Shown here: piece by piece, positions 1 through 8,065 of the stretch
How positions within the stretch are numbered: position 1 is the stretch's first letter
Layout: every line of letters starts with the position of its first letter
DNA from: CAZUZS01 sp964624795
GTDB taxonomy: Bacteria; Calditrichota; Calditrichia; RBG-13-44-9
Length of the DNA stretch: 64,000 nt
Reading direction: 5' to 3'
Assembly (NCBI GenBank): GCA_964624795.1
Contig: CAZUZS010000018.1
Span: 5,411 to 69,410, forward strand
Translations under genes and position numbers: made by a program
Notes under the pieces: generated by a model
Told to the model about the DNA's origin: nothing
Database searches by the model: none
What the model saw: the letters and a program-made list of their open reading frames with translations, nothing else

Positions 1-1628
1 TCCTTATCATCACGCTTGGGGAAGTCCTTGCGGGATTGCGCACCCCGGCTCTCGTGGCGGTTGAGCGCCCCGCCGACAATCAGCTCCGCGAAATGGACCA
101 GGTTATCCAGCTCCAGCGCTTCGGTCAAATCGGTGTTAAACTTCATTCCTTTGTCATCGATCTGAATATTCTTCGATCGTTCTTCAAGCTCCCGAACTTT
201 CTTCAGCGCTTCGGCCAATTTCTTCTCCTCGCGGAACACACCGGTGTTCCCCATCATTATCGCCTGTAGTTCGCGACGAATCTGGCCAACCTTTTCAGTG
301 CCTTTATTGTTTTTGATTCGCTCCAGCCGGTCGAGTGCGTTCTTCCTTTGTTCTTCAGGAAGGTCGGCCAATTCAACACCGTTGGCATTCAAAAATTTAA
401 CAATGGACTTCCCTGCCCGGCGACCGTAAACCACCGCTTCCAGCAGCGAGTTTGTTCCCAGGCGATTTGCCCCGTGCACCGAAACGCAGGAGCACTCACC
501 GGCTGCATAAAATCCTTCCACCTTTTCCGATTTGCCATCCGCCAGAACTTCGGCTTCCACGGTTACCGGAATTCCACCCATGGAGTAGTGAGCGGTCGGC
601 TCAATCGGGATCGGTTCCTTTACGGGGTCTACACCAACGATCTTGCGACAGAATCCACGGATTTCCGGCAGCCGTTCGTTGATTTTCGCCTCTCCCAGGT
701 GCCGCAGGTCCAGGTGGACATAACCCTCTCCGTTGATTCCGCGTCCTTCATCGATCTCGGTCTGGATGGATCGCGCTGTCAAATCCCTCGGCGCCAACTC
801 CATGAGTTTGGGCGCATATTTCTCCATGAAACGCTCGCCCGCATTGTTCAGAAGGTAAGCGCCTTCGCCGCGGGCACCTTCCGTAATAAGGATGCCATAA
901 CGATAAAGGCCGGTGGGATGGAACTGCACAAATTCCAGGTCCTCCAGGGGCAGCCCGGCGCGCAGAACAATTCCCAAACCATCGCCGGTATTGGCGTGTG
1001 CGTTGGATGTGATATTGAAAGCACGGCCGTAACCTCCGGTTCCGAACATCACCACCTTGCTGTGAAATGTTACATACTGGCCGCCTATCATATCATAAGC
1101 CACGACGCCGCGTGCAATATTATCTTTTTGGAGAAGGTCGGTCACATAAAATTCGGGGTAGAAATGCACATTATTTTTTACACACTGATCATACAAGGTA
1201 TGCAGAATAACATGGCCCGTGCGGTCCGCCGCGAAGCAGGCACGCAACACCGGTTTTTCACCATAATTCCGCGTATGCCCGCCGAATTTCCGCTGGTTGA
1301 TCCTTCCATCCGGTGTGCGACTGAAGGGGCAGCCCATGTGCTCCAATTCGTAGATTGCCGGGTGCGCATCATTAACCAAAAATTCGATGGCATTCTGGTC
1401 GCCCAGGTAATCACTGCCTTTGACGGTATCAAAGAAATGCCAGTCGATCTGATCTTCCTCAACATTACCGAGCGAAGCCGCAATTCCTCCCTGGGCAGCG
1501 CCGCTGTGCGAACGCAAGGGGAACAGCTTGGACACCACCGCCACATCGTAGTCACGGGAGGCTTCCAGCGCCGCACGCAGACCCGCCAAACCGGACCCCA
1601 CGATTACTACATCATGTTTTATTATCAT
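1..1628 (-). CDS. sdhA: Succinate dehydrogenase/fumarate reductase flavoprotein subunit (3' end outside the window)
   Basis: This is the catalytic FAD subunit of complex II, oxidising succinate to fumarate on the cytoplasmic face of the inner membrane. About 542 residues are visible and the C-terminus runs off the left edge. The N-terminus carries the dinucleotide-binding GSGLAG (residues 11-16). The segment SHSGAAQGG follows, and its His41 is the expected covalent FAD attachment site. Further on are the HPTGL and EGARGEGAYLLNN stretches of the substrate domain and the HGANRLGTNSLLE block. The ATG at 1628 follows AGAGGCGAAAAC. It is the third gene of the sdhC-sdhD-sdhA operon, 77 bases after sdhD; sdhB would be expected further left. 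Whether it runs as SDH or fumarate reductase cannot be decided from sequence. Confidence 0.95.
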   Translation of the reverse strand, partial: MIIKHDVVIVGSGLAGLRAALEASRDYDVAVVSKLFPLRSHSGAAQGGIAASLGNVEEDQIDWHFFDTVKGSDYLGDQNAIEFLVNDAHPAIYELEHMGCPFSRTPDGRINQRKFGGHTRNYGEKPVLRACFAADRTGHVILHTLYDQCVKNNVHFYPEFYVTDLLQKDNIARGVVAYDMIGGQYVTFHSKVVMFGTGGYGRAFNITSNAHANTGDGLGIVLRAGLPLEDLEFVQFHPTGLYRYGILITEGARGEGAYLLNNAGERFMEKYAPKLMELAPRDLTARSIQTEIDEGRGINGEGYVHLDLRHLGEAKINERLPEIRGFCRKIVGVDPVKEPIPIEPTAHYSMGGIPVTVEAEVLADGKSEKVEGFYAAGECSCVSVHGANRLGTNSLLEAVVYGRRAGKSIVKFLNANGVELADLPEEQRKNALDRLERIKNNKGTEKVGQIRRELQAIMMGNTGVFREEKKLAEALKKVRELEERSKNIQIDDKGMKFNTDLTEALELDNLVHFAELIVGGALNRHESRGAQSRKDFPKRDDK

Positions 1629-1705
1629 GTTTTCGCCTCTTTCTGTTTTCAACTTTCAAATTTGTGTAAAAACCACAGATGCAATCCTATTGCCGGTTTC
1701 ATTGA

Positions 1706-2071
1706 TTAATGCGGCGCAGGCAGGGTTAACATGGTGATAAAACCGAGCACCCCAATAAATACGCCGACCACCACTATTATGCTGAAAAGTGTTGTGCGCG
1801 TTCCCGGTTTCAAATTATAGTCCCGGAGAACAGACCACAAACCATTCAATCCGTGCCACAATCCCAGAAGAACGAAAGCGAGGTAGAACATCTTCATGTA
1901 AGGGCTGGACAGGCGCTGGACAATGGTGTCCCAATTATGACCCGAATCCCAGGTGCGGTGGGCAATGTAAAAATGCACCAGGAGTAACACCACAAGAACC
2001 AGGCCGGTAAGCCGCTGCAGGAACCAGTTTGCGGCCCCGGAAGTGCTTGCACCCTGAAATTTATATGCCAT
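1706..2071 (-). CDS. sdhD: Succinate dehydrogenase membrane anchor subunit
   Basis: A 121-residue integral membrane subunit that anchors complex II and helps bind haem b and quinone. Three hydrophobic helices are visible, at about residues 17-38, 60-82 and 93-115. The first begins with the family signature QRLTG and carries His33. His73 sits in WHGLNGLW at the end of the second helix; these two histidines are the likely haem ligands. The ATG is preceded by AAGGAGGAATCAAA, a strong ribosome binding site. It lies 28 bases after sdhC and resembles it along its length (RLTG, LVH.Y, H.LNG), so the two look like diverged paralogues. The family is short and variable, so the SdhC/SdhD labels rest on order and the His pattern. 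Confidence 0.85.
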   Translation of the reverse strand: MAYKFQGASTSGAANWFLQRLTGLVLVVLLLVHFYIAHRTWDSGHNWDTIVQRLSSPYMKMFYLAFVLLGLWHGLNGLWSVLRDYNLKPGTRTTLFSIIVVVGVFIGVLGFITMLTLPAPH

Positions 2072-2099
2072 TTTGATTCCTCCTTAATCGAAAAAATGT

Positions 2100-2435
2100 T
2101 TAAACAAACATTATGATGCCCATTGCACCGAACAGAATGATGCTCAAGACCCACACCGCCGAGAGTAATTGTTTATGGTAGCGGGCGCCGTTAAAATAAT
2201 CCACAACAAAAATCCGTATTCCATTGAGCGCGTGGAAAATAAGCACGCTGAACAGCGCCCATTCCAGAAGTTTGAGGAGCGGGTGCTGAAAAATCTGCAT
2301 TTCGCTGTTAAAGGCTTCCTTGTGGGCGAGACCGCTGATCAGGTAAATATGCACAAGAATGTAACCGGTGAGCGCAAGACCGGTTAAACGATGGAGAATA
2401 TAGCCCCACGTTCCAAAATGCTTAACATAACGCAT
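2100..2435 (-). CDS. sdhC: Succinate dehydrogenase cytochrome b556 subunit
   Basis: A 111-residue membrane protein, first gene of the succinate dehydrogenase operon. Three transmembrane helices are visible at about residues 11-35, 56-78 and 88-110. The helix-1 signature HRLTG (His15) is followed by His29 in LVHIY, and His68 lies in FHALNGIRI at the end of helix 2. This is the usual pattern of a haem b-binding anchor subunit that passes electrons from the iron-sulfur subunit to quinone. A sigma70-type promoter (2513-2541) and a Fur-type operator (2576-2590) lie upstream, which suggests iron-linked expression of the whole operon. Confidence 0.87.
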   Translation of the reverse strand: MRYVKHFGTWGYILHRLTGLALTGYILVHIYLISGLAHKEAFNSEMQIFQHPLLKLLEWALFSVLIFHALNGIRIFVVDYFNGARYHKQLLSAVWVLSIILFGAMGIIMFV

Positions 2436-2512
2436 GGTAGGTCTCCCAGATTATGAGTGTTTTAGTATAACAAATTCGGACGAAATTTGTGTTTGACCCC
2501 TCCCTTGAGAAA

Positions 2513-2541
2513 AATATAATGTTGCAAGGTGTAAATTTCAA
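2513..2541 (-). promoter_or_regulatory. Predicted sigma70-type promoter of sdhC-sdhD-sdhA
   Basis: On the minus strand a -35 box TTGAAA (2541-2536) and a -10 box TATATT (2518-2513) are separated by exactly 17 bases. Transcription would start near 2506, giving a leader of about 70 bases before the sdhC ATG. The match is good by eye, but no start-site data are available. Confidence 0.5.
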
Positions 2542-2575
2542 GAAATATATAACTTTGTGAGTTTATTGAATATAA

Positions 2576-2590
2576 TGAGAATGATTATCA
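2576..2590. promoter_or_regulatory. Fur box upstream of the sdh operon
   Basis: The sequence TGAGAATGATTATCA matches the 7-1-7 inverted repeat TGATAATNATTATCA, recognised by ferric uptake regulators, at all but one position. It lies about 141 bases upstream of the sdhC start and 35-50 bases upstream of the predicted -35 box. Complex II is rich in iron and haem, so iron control is biologically plausible. The upstream position would suit activation, or repression of a second promoter overlapping the site. Confidence 0.6.
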
Positions 2591-2759
2591 ACAATGATTT
2601 GCTAATTTTCTAAAAATAACTCATTTTTTCACATTAATTCGGCCACATCCACATAATCGCGAAGGTGGGATAGATAAGCAGTTACAGCGATTGATAAGGC
2701 ACACCAAATGCATCGCCAGGTTGGTAGGGACGCAGAAGCTGGAATTCCTGATAGTGTTC

Positions 2760-3920
2760 TTAGCAGCGCGGTTCCGCGTCTCCGTGAAACCAGTGGCACA
2801 GCCGGTCGATTGCTTCCAGGGTATGGTTGCAATAGGATTTCAGGAAATCCGAATTCAGCGGTTCGTGCGGCGGCAACTGTTCAGCCGCTGCCAGCGCCCG
2901 GGAGCCATCGAAATCGACGTAAGAGAGGCGCGCGGTCAGCTCCGTTTCCGGTCTTCCAAAAGCGGTTCCCGGCAGGATGGCAACTCCCGCCTCCTGCAGC
3001 GCCCGTCGGCATAGCGCGTCGCTGGTTTCGATTCCACGTTTCTTCAGATCGTCCCTGAACATTTCAAAATTGGGGAAAAGATAGAACGCGCCATGCGGCA
3101 TGGGAATCCCGATTCCCGANNNNNNNNNNNNNNNNNNNNNNNNNNNNNNNNNNNNNNNNNNNNNNNNNNNNNNNNNNNNNNNNNNNNNNNNNNNNNNNNN
3201 NNNNNNNNNNNNNNNNNNNATGGTGCCCTCCGGGTAGTAACTGGCGATGGAGATATGCTGGCCGTCATGATGGAGCTCCCCGTAAATTTCATCAGAGAGC
3301 AGGACTACCCGGTTTTCGCGGGCAACTTCTGCCAGCGCTTTCAGCTCCTCCGCCGAGTATGAGATTCCGGTTGGATTGGACGGATAATTCAGAATGACGA
3401 TGCGGGGTCTTCCCGGATCCGTTTGGCAAAGCGATTCCAGCGCATCGGGCGTGAGATGCCAGTCGTCTTCGGCTGTTGTGGACATCCAGCGCACAATGCG
3501 GCCCAGGATGTGGGCCTGCGGGGCGTACGAAACCCAGGTGGGCGTTGGAACAACCAGATCGCCGTAATAGACGAGCTGAAGAAGGAACATCAACTCCTTG
3601 GAGCCTGGCCCAATCAGGACATCTTCCCCAGAACACTCAAGCCCCTGCGAACGATGGTGGTAGTCCGCAACGGCGTCCCGCAGCCGGGGCAAACCTTTCA
3701 CCGGGAGATACTGTTTTTGATGAGCGTTGGCTTTCAATTCTTCTACTACCGGCCGTGGCACCGGAAACGGCGACTGTCCCAGGCCAAGCCTGTAAATATG
3801 CCGGCCTTCGCTTTCCAGTCGAGTGCTTTCTTCGTTGATTGCCAATGTAGCAGACTCTGACAAGCCCCGCACATTTAAATTCAAATAAACATCGGGTGAG
3901 TTACCGTTATGATTTCCCAT
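2760..3920 (-). CDS. PLP-dependent aminotransferase class I/II (interrupted by an assembly gap)
   Basis: A fold-type I aminotransferase, transferring amino groups between an amino acid and a 2-oxo acid; the substrate is not predictable. Visible family marks are the N-terminal LGLGQSPFPVP and the GPGSKELMF helix that binds the cofactor phosphate. Next come VVPTPTWVSY, the conserved NYPSNPTG block and the SDEIYGELHHDG segment whose Asp contacts the PLP ring. The internal lysine motif that should follow falls in the run of N at 3120-3219. After the gap the small-domain PHGAFYLFPNF and the Arg-containing ARLSYVDFDG remain. The ATG at 3920 sits behind AGGGCTACAT; a TTG 36 bases upstream has no binding site. 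The true protein is probably longer than the roughly 386 codons implied by the placeholder gap. Confidence 0.85.
   Translation of the reverse strand: MGNHNGNSPDVYLNLNVRGLSESATLAINEESTRLESEGRHIYRLGLGQSPFPVPRPVVEELKANAHQKQYLPVKGLPRLRDAVADYHHRSQGLECSGEDVLIGPGSKELMFLLQLVYYGDLVVPTPTWVSYAPQAHILGRIVRWMSTTAEDDWHLTPDALESLCQTDPGRPRIVILNYPSNPTGISYSAEELKALAEVARENRVVLLSDEIYGELHHDGQHISIASYYPEGTXXXXXXXXXXXXXXXXXXXXXXXXXXXXXXXXXXSGIGIPMPHGAFYLFPNFEMFRDDLKKRGIETSDALCRRALQEAGVAILPGTAFGRPETELTARLSYVDFDGSRALAAAEQLPPHEPLNSDFLKSYCNHTLEAIDRLCHWFHGDAEPRC
3120..3219. other. Assembly gap, 100 N, inside the aminotransferase gene
   Basis: Exactly 100 N. This is the usual scaffolding placeholder for a gap of unknown size. 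Comparison with the family layout (DEIYGELH before, PHGAFYLFPNF after) suggests that more sequence is missing than 100 bases, including the PLP-binding lysine. Confidence 0.95.
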
Positions 3921-4172
3921 ATGTAGCCCTGTCCTTGAACGCCTCTCTAATTTCAAGTGAAAATATAATCAATTCCTTTATAAAATAAAAGCTGTTAGGG
4001 AGGGTAGACCTATAATTTTCCTTCCCGGTGGAGTGGATAATGCTCTCCTCACCCGCGCACCCACTAACAAAAATTTCAATTCTGCAATGCGAAAACCAAC
4101 TTTCCCATTGAGGCTATCTCCATTTTTTCGTATTATTCAACATGTCAAATTGGGGGAGCGGAAATACAATTT

Positions 4173-5303
4173 ATGAATGAGAGAACGGTTGAAGAGATAG
4201 AGGCCATCTTAGGTCCCAAGTTCGAGAACGACTATTTTTCCCGGATCAGAGGATTCGCAGTCTTTCGAACCGACGATATTTCCATTTCGGATGACGAGCT
4301 GAGCACGGTAATTGCCAATCTGATGTCGCGCAACTATTTCCCGCACATTCAAAAGCGGGACGGGGAGCTGCTGATTCACATAACTTCCCGGGCACCCTCC
4401 GCCAGAAAGCCCCGCATCCTGATCAACATTTTCCTTTTCCTGCTTACAATTGTCACGACCATGATGGCCGGCTCCGTTATGCTTGGCAAGGAACCATTCG
4501 CCGATTTTTCACAGATCATTTACGGCTGGAAATATTCGTTTGCAGTGCTGACAATTCTGACGTTCCATGAAATGGGGCACTACATTGCTGCCCGTATTCA
4601 CCGAATGAATGTCACGCTGCCATACTATATCCCGCTGCCGCTGCCTGGATTCCATTTTGGTACCCTTGGTGCATTTATCAAAATAAAATCGCCCATCCCC
4701 AACCGGGTGGCACTATTGGATATGGGTGCAGCCGGACCGCTTTCCGGTTTTGTTCTGAGCCTGATTTTCCTCACCGTCGGCTATATTCAACTCCCGGACC
4801 TTTCGGGAATTATCGCCTATGTCGAGAGAATTCATCCCTGGAACCTCCACGGACAGGGTATCAACCTGGTGATGGGCAATTCGCTGTTATTCGCATTTTT
4901 TAACGATATTCTGGCAGGCGGTCGGCTCCCGATGAACGAGATCTACCACTTTCCGTTCATTTTTGCGGGGTGGATCGGACTGCTGGTAACCGCCATCAAC
5001 CTGATTCCGATCGGCCAATTGGACGGCGGCCACATCCTGTACTCACTGGTTCAAAAGAGAGCCCGAATGGTGGGCATTCTTTCTTTTCTCCTGCTGTTGG
5101 CGCTCAATTTTGTCCTGATCGTGCGCTACTTTTCATTTGTGTGGGTGGTGTGGATAATACTAATATTGCTGCTGATCGGCTTCCGGCATCCTCCAACGGT
5201 ACAGGACAGTCTGCCGCTAAGTCCGGCACGGCGTATTACCGGCTGGGCATCTTTAACGATCTTTATCCTGTGCTTTTCGCCGTTGCCGATTTATATCGCC
5301 TGA
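4173..5303 (+). CDS. Site-2 protease family intramembrane zinc metalloprotease (M50)
   Basis: A 376-residue polytopic membrane protein with the two hallmarks of site-2 proteases. HEMGH (132-136) in a transmembrane helix provides two zinc ligands and the catalytic Glu, and NLIPIGQLDGGH (276-287) provides the third ligand, Asp. About 80 soluble residues precede the first helix, and there are six or more hydrophobic segments. No PDZ domain is visible, so it belongs to the simpler M50 branch related to plant EGY-type and archaeal enzymes rather than RseP. Such enzymes cut transmembrane substrates such as anti-sigma factors; no substrate is encoded nearby. It is transcribed divergently from the aminotransferase, and a small membrane-protein gene follows 52 bases downstream. 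Confidence 0.9.
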   Translation: MNERTVEEIEAILGPKFENDYFSRIRGFAVFRTDDISISDDELSTVIANLMSRNYFPHIQKRDGELLIHITSRAPSARKPRILINIFLFLLTIVTTMMAGSVMLGKEPFADFSQIIYGWKYSFAVLTILTFHEMGHYIAARIHRMNVTLPYYIPLPLPGFHFGTLGAFIKIKSPIPNRVALLDMGAAGPLSGFVLSLIFLTVGYIQLPDLSGIIAYVERIHPWNLHGQGINLVMGNSLLFAFFNDILAGGRLPMNEIYHFPFIFAGWIGLLVTAINLIPIGQLDGGHILYSLVQKRARMVGILSFLLLLALNFVLIVRYFSFVWVVWIILILLLIGFRHPPTVQDSLPLSPARRITGWASLTIFILCFSPLPIYIA

Positions 5304-5355
5304 GTGAATCACCCGATAATGCAAATCAAATATCAAAAGGAATTTAAAATTTAAA

Positions 5356-5961
5356 ATGATTTATGTGATCGTGGTTTTAGGAGTGGTGCTGCTCGCAGTA
5401 TTGGTGCTGGTCTGGCTGCGCAAATTGCAGTTCGATGCGGTTCACCGCAATTTTCTGGATCTTGTGGACAATTATGGGGGCAAAGTGCTCCGTGCCGGGT
5501 TCGCCGTCCGGCCCCGTTTTTCCGGCGCTTTCAGGGATTTTCCACTTTCCGTTTCCATTTCCGCAGAAAACAAGACGGCCAATACTCCCCGACAATTTTA
5601 TATTTCGGTATATCTCCAAGCACCAGCTGAATCCAATTTTACAGTGCTTTCCAGCGATTGGCTAAATTGGAAGGACGATTCGGACAAAAAGAATCGGTAC
5701 ACGCGGCAAATTGCCGACAAAAGATATGTGGTTGAGGTCACCAACCAGGGACTCCTGCAAAAATTGAATTTTCAACGCATTGAGGAAGTGGTCAAAAGAA
5801 TGGACCCGTTTGCGTATGTGCTGGCCTCGGGCAAAGGCCTAATTTTGGAACGCCTCTCCGCCGACCTTATCAAAGATACCGAATTTGAACGATTGAGCAT
5901 TTTGATAGAATCGATGTACGAGTTGAGCATAATCCCGGTCAAAGGAGACGTTGAAGCCTGA
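5356..5961 (+). CDS. Membrane-anchored protein of unknown function
   Basis: A 201-residue protein with one N-terminal hydrophobic segment (about residues 2-21), then a basic residue pair and a soluble domain rich in beta-strand-like patterns. The topology suggests a single anchor with the bulk in the cytoplasm or periplasm. I do not recognise the family. It follows the site-2 protease gene in the same direction by 52 bases, so it may be co-transcribed and could be a partner or substrate; that is inference from spacing only. The ATG at 5356 has AAAGGAAT 14 bases upstream, a rather long spacing. Confidence 0.7.
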   Translation: MIYVIVVLGVVLLAVLVLVWLRKLQFDAVHRNFLDLVDNYGGKVLRAGFAVRPRFSGAFRDFPLSVSISAENKTANTPRQFYISVYLQAPAESNFTVLSSDWLNWKDDSDKKNRYTRQIADKRYVVEVTNQGLLQKLNFQRIEEVVKRMDPFAYVLASGKGLILERLSADLIKDTEFERLSILIESMYELSIIPVKGDVEA

Positions 5962-6053
5962 AAATCAGCGGGCATTTGACACGGTCGGCGGAAAGAAAGA
6001 TCTAATCCCACCCCCCGCATAATGGTGAAGAAATAAATTACTTGCGCTATATC

Positions 6054-6099
6054 CACCCCGCTAAAGCAGGGTGTTAATGATATTTTTTTTATTAACACC
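6054..6099. terminator. Two overlapping, mutually exclusive hairpins between convergent genes
   Basis: Hairpin A pairs 6054-6061 (CACCCCGC) with 6066-6073 (GCAGGGTG), with one mismatch and a TAAA loop. Hairpin B pairs 6070-6078 (GGTGTTAAT) with 6091-6099 (ATTAACACC) around a T-rich loop. They share bases 6070-6073 and so exclude each other. The site lies between the 3' ends of the gene at 5356-5961 and the PRPP synthetase gene. Neither strand shows a classical U-tract straight after a stem, so a terminator role is only likely from position. Confidence 0.35.
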
Positions 6100-6158
6100 T
6101 TGATGTGAAAAGCCGCTTACCTAAATCAGAAACTGGAATCCTGAAACTCCAGTGTTTG

Positions 6159-7205
6159 TTAACGCAGCAAACTGCTCACCGATTGCTTGCGATTTATGTT
6201 GTGAATCACCTTTGCAAAAAGTGGCGCCACGCTCACTTCTTCGTACCACGCCGTATTCTGCACAAACGCCTCTCCCCAAAAAACAGCATCGGTGCCGATG
6301 ACAAGTTTTAGCAATCCCTCATTGTAAGCCCTGTCGATGCGCTCCACCGCATTTCCATTAAAAAAGGGAAGGCTTACCGCCACGTAGATGTCCCGGGCGC
6401 CATTGTCCTTCAGAAGCGCCAGGGCATGGAGCAAAGTTCCGCCGGTCGCGATCATGTCGTCGACAATCAGCACATCCTTATTCTTGACCTCTCCCACCAG
6501 CCTCATGCTTTCCACGTGACCGACGCGGCTGTAATCACGAGCCTTATCGACAATGGCCAGGCCGGTGGAAAGCCTCTGCGAGTAGTGCCGGGCACGGTCG
6601 GCACTCCCCACATCGGGACCGGTAACCACCAGGTCTTTCGTGTGGATCTGGTGCTTTTCGATAAGGTAGTCTATGATTTCGCCGGAGGCGTGCATGTCTT
6701 CCAATTTGGTGAAGCTGAAGAAACCCTGAATTGCCTCGGCATGAATGTCAAGTGTCAGCACCCGTTGTGCGCCGGCGTCCTCCAACAGGTTGGCGACAAT
6801 CTTGGCGCTGATCGCCTCCCGCGTTTTACGCCTCTCCTGCCGGGCGTAAGGATACTGCGGAATTACCGCCGTAATGTGATCCGGATCGGACTGGTAGGCG
6901 GCGTGAATTGCCGTAACCAGTGCCATCAGGTTGTCATTCACGGAACGATCGCTTAACGGATCGTCAACACATTGAATGATGTAAACATCGTCGCCGCGAA
7001 TGAATTCATTGATAACCATCTTAACTTCGCCATTGGGAAAAACAACTTCATCGGTATTCTTAAGCTGATAAGCTTCCGGCCGACCGTTTTTTTTCTCCTT
7101 GCGGAACCTGTTCAGCTCGTTGATAATTCGCCCGGCGAAACTCTTTCCGGAATTACACGCCATAATGGACAGCGCTCCCCGCGATTCCATTGGATTACGT
7201 TGCAT
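6159..7205 (-). CDS. prs: Ribose-phosphate pyrophosphokinase (PRPP synthetase), divergent form
   Basis: It should make phosphoribosyl pyrophosphate from ribose 5-phosphate and ATP for nucleotide, His and Trp synthesis. Family marks are the catalytic flexible loop YPYARQERRKTREAISAK, TLDIHAEAIQGFF in the ribose-phosphate region, and the PRPP-binding loop VLIVDDMIATGGTLLHA. Two points are unusual. The loop reads TREAISAK rather than the common RxPITAK, and the N-terminus reads ACNSGKSFAGRI instead of the usual form. At about 348 residues it is longer than typical 310-320 residue enzymes. The ATG at 7205 follows AAGGAAGAAATC; another ATG at 7220 is possible. It follows the inositol-phosphatase gene closely and probably shares its transcript. 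Confidence 0.87.
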   Translation of the reverse strand: MQRNPMESRGALSIMACNSGKSFAGRIINELNRFRKEKKNGRPEAYQLKNTDEVVFPNGEVKMVINEFIRGDDVYIIQCVDDPLSDRSVNDNLMALVTAIHAAYQSDPDHITAVIPQYPYARQERRKTREAISAKIVANLLEDAGAQRVLTLDIHAEAIQGFFSFTKLEDMHASGEIIDYLIEKHQIHTKDLVVTGPDVGSADRARHYSQRLSTGLAIVDKARDYSRVGHVESMRLVGEVKNKDVLIVDDMIATGGTLLHALALLKDNGARDIYVAVSLPFFNGNAVERIDRAYNEGLLKLVIGTDAVFWGEAFVQNTAWYEEVSVAPLFAKVIHNINRKQSVSSLLR

Positions 7206-7232
7206 GATTTCTTCCTTCATGATCCCACAATT

Positions 7233-8024
7233 TTATTTTTTATGTGAAAAATGATGTGACAGAATTCGAACCAACTCCCCATGTGCGGCAGCATTTCCGG
7301 CCGCAACAAATCCTGACTCCAGGTAACCAGCCCCCCCCCAGAAGTCGGTCACCGCGCCGCCAGCCTCCCTGACAATGAGGCTTCCTGCCGCGACATCCCA
7401 GATGCTCAGCCCCATCTCCCAGAATCCGGCAAATCGTCCCATTGCGGTGTAGCATAAATCCAGCGCAGCCGAACCGCATCGGCGCATTCCGCTGCATCCC
7501 AGGAAAATCTCTTCAAATGCCAGAAGGTAAGACGGCAAGTTCCGCTTTGCTTTGTGGGGGAAACCGGTAGCGATGAGAGAAAGTGAGAAATCGGCATTGT
7601 CGACATGTATCGTCCGGCCATTGCGGGTCGCTCCCGCTCCTTTTTCAGCAGCGAAAAGCTCATCGTGCACCGGATCGTAAATCACACCAGCTACCATTTC
7701 CTGGCGCTTCTGCAATGCGATTGACACGGTAAAAAAAGGGATATCCTGAATAAAATTCTTGGTTCCGTCCAGAGGATCAATAATCCAGCGATACTCGCTT
7801 TTCTCCCGGCTCTTGCTGCCTTCTTCGGCCAGGATTTGGTGATTTGGGAAATGCCCTAAGATTTCCTCCACAATCATTTTTTCGGAATCCCGGTCCACGT
7901 GGGTGACGAAATCATTTTTCCCCTTTGCATCAACTTTTTGGGGATCGATCCCACCGCGGTTTTGAAGAAGGAAAGCACCCGCCTTTCGGGCGACTTCTTC
8001 GGCAATTTTCAAATAATCTGACAT
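7233..8024 (-). CDS. suhB: Inositol monophosphatase family protein
   Basis: A 263-residue Mg2+-dependent, Li+-sensitive-type phosphatase. The metal-binding motifs are in order: AEEGS (Glu67/Glu68), WIIDPLDGTKNF (Asp83, Asp86) and, near residue 210, SIWDVAAGSLIVREAGG. The length is typical. In bacteria this family hydrolyses inositol 1-phosphate or related sugar phosphates, and in some it also acts as an RNA-polymerase-associated factor (SuhB); which one applies cannot be told here. The gene ends a few bases upstream of the PRPP synthetase start region on the same strand, so the two form an operon. A phosphohexomutase gene lies 41 bases upstream in the same direction. Confidence 0.9.
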   Translation of the reverse strand: MSDYLKIAEEVARKAGAFLLQNRGGIDPQKVDAKGKNDFVTHVDRDSEKMIVEEILGHFPNHQILAEEGSKSREKSEYRWIIDPLDGTKNFIQDIPFFTVSIALQKRQEMVAGVIYDPVHDELFAAEKGAGATRNGRTIHVDNADFSLSLIATGFPHKAKRNLPSYLLAFEEIFLGCSGMRRCGSAALDLCYTAMGRFAGFWEMGLSIWDVAAGSLIVREAGGAVTDFWGGAGYLESGFVAAGNAAAHGELVRILSHHFSHKK

Positions 8025-8065
8025 AAAAATCCAAAAAGGTAAATGATGGCTTTGACAATCCCGGT

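Larger units (their letters stand above)
2436..2759. other. Intergenic region: sdh control region
   Basis: This AT-rich stretch lies between sdhC and the 3' end of the aminotransferase gene, both on the minus strand. It holds the predicted promoter (2513-2541) and the Fur box (2576-2590). Nothing else was recognised: no gene, and no clear terminator for the aminotransferase. Confidence 0.6.

Noticed and set aside
348..1709. Long plus-strand reading frame (453 codons)
   Set aside because: It is antisense to sdhA, which is unmistakable on the minus strand. The translated sequence resembles no family and has no ribosome binding site.
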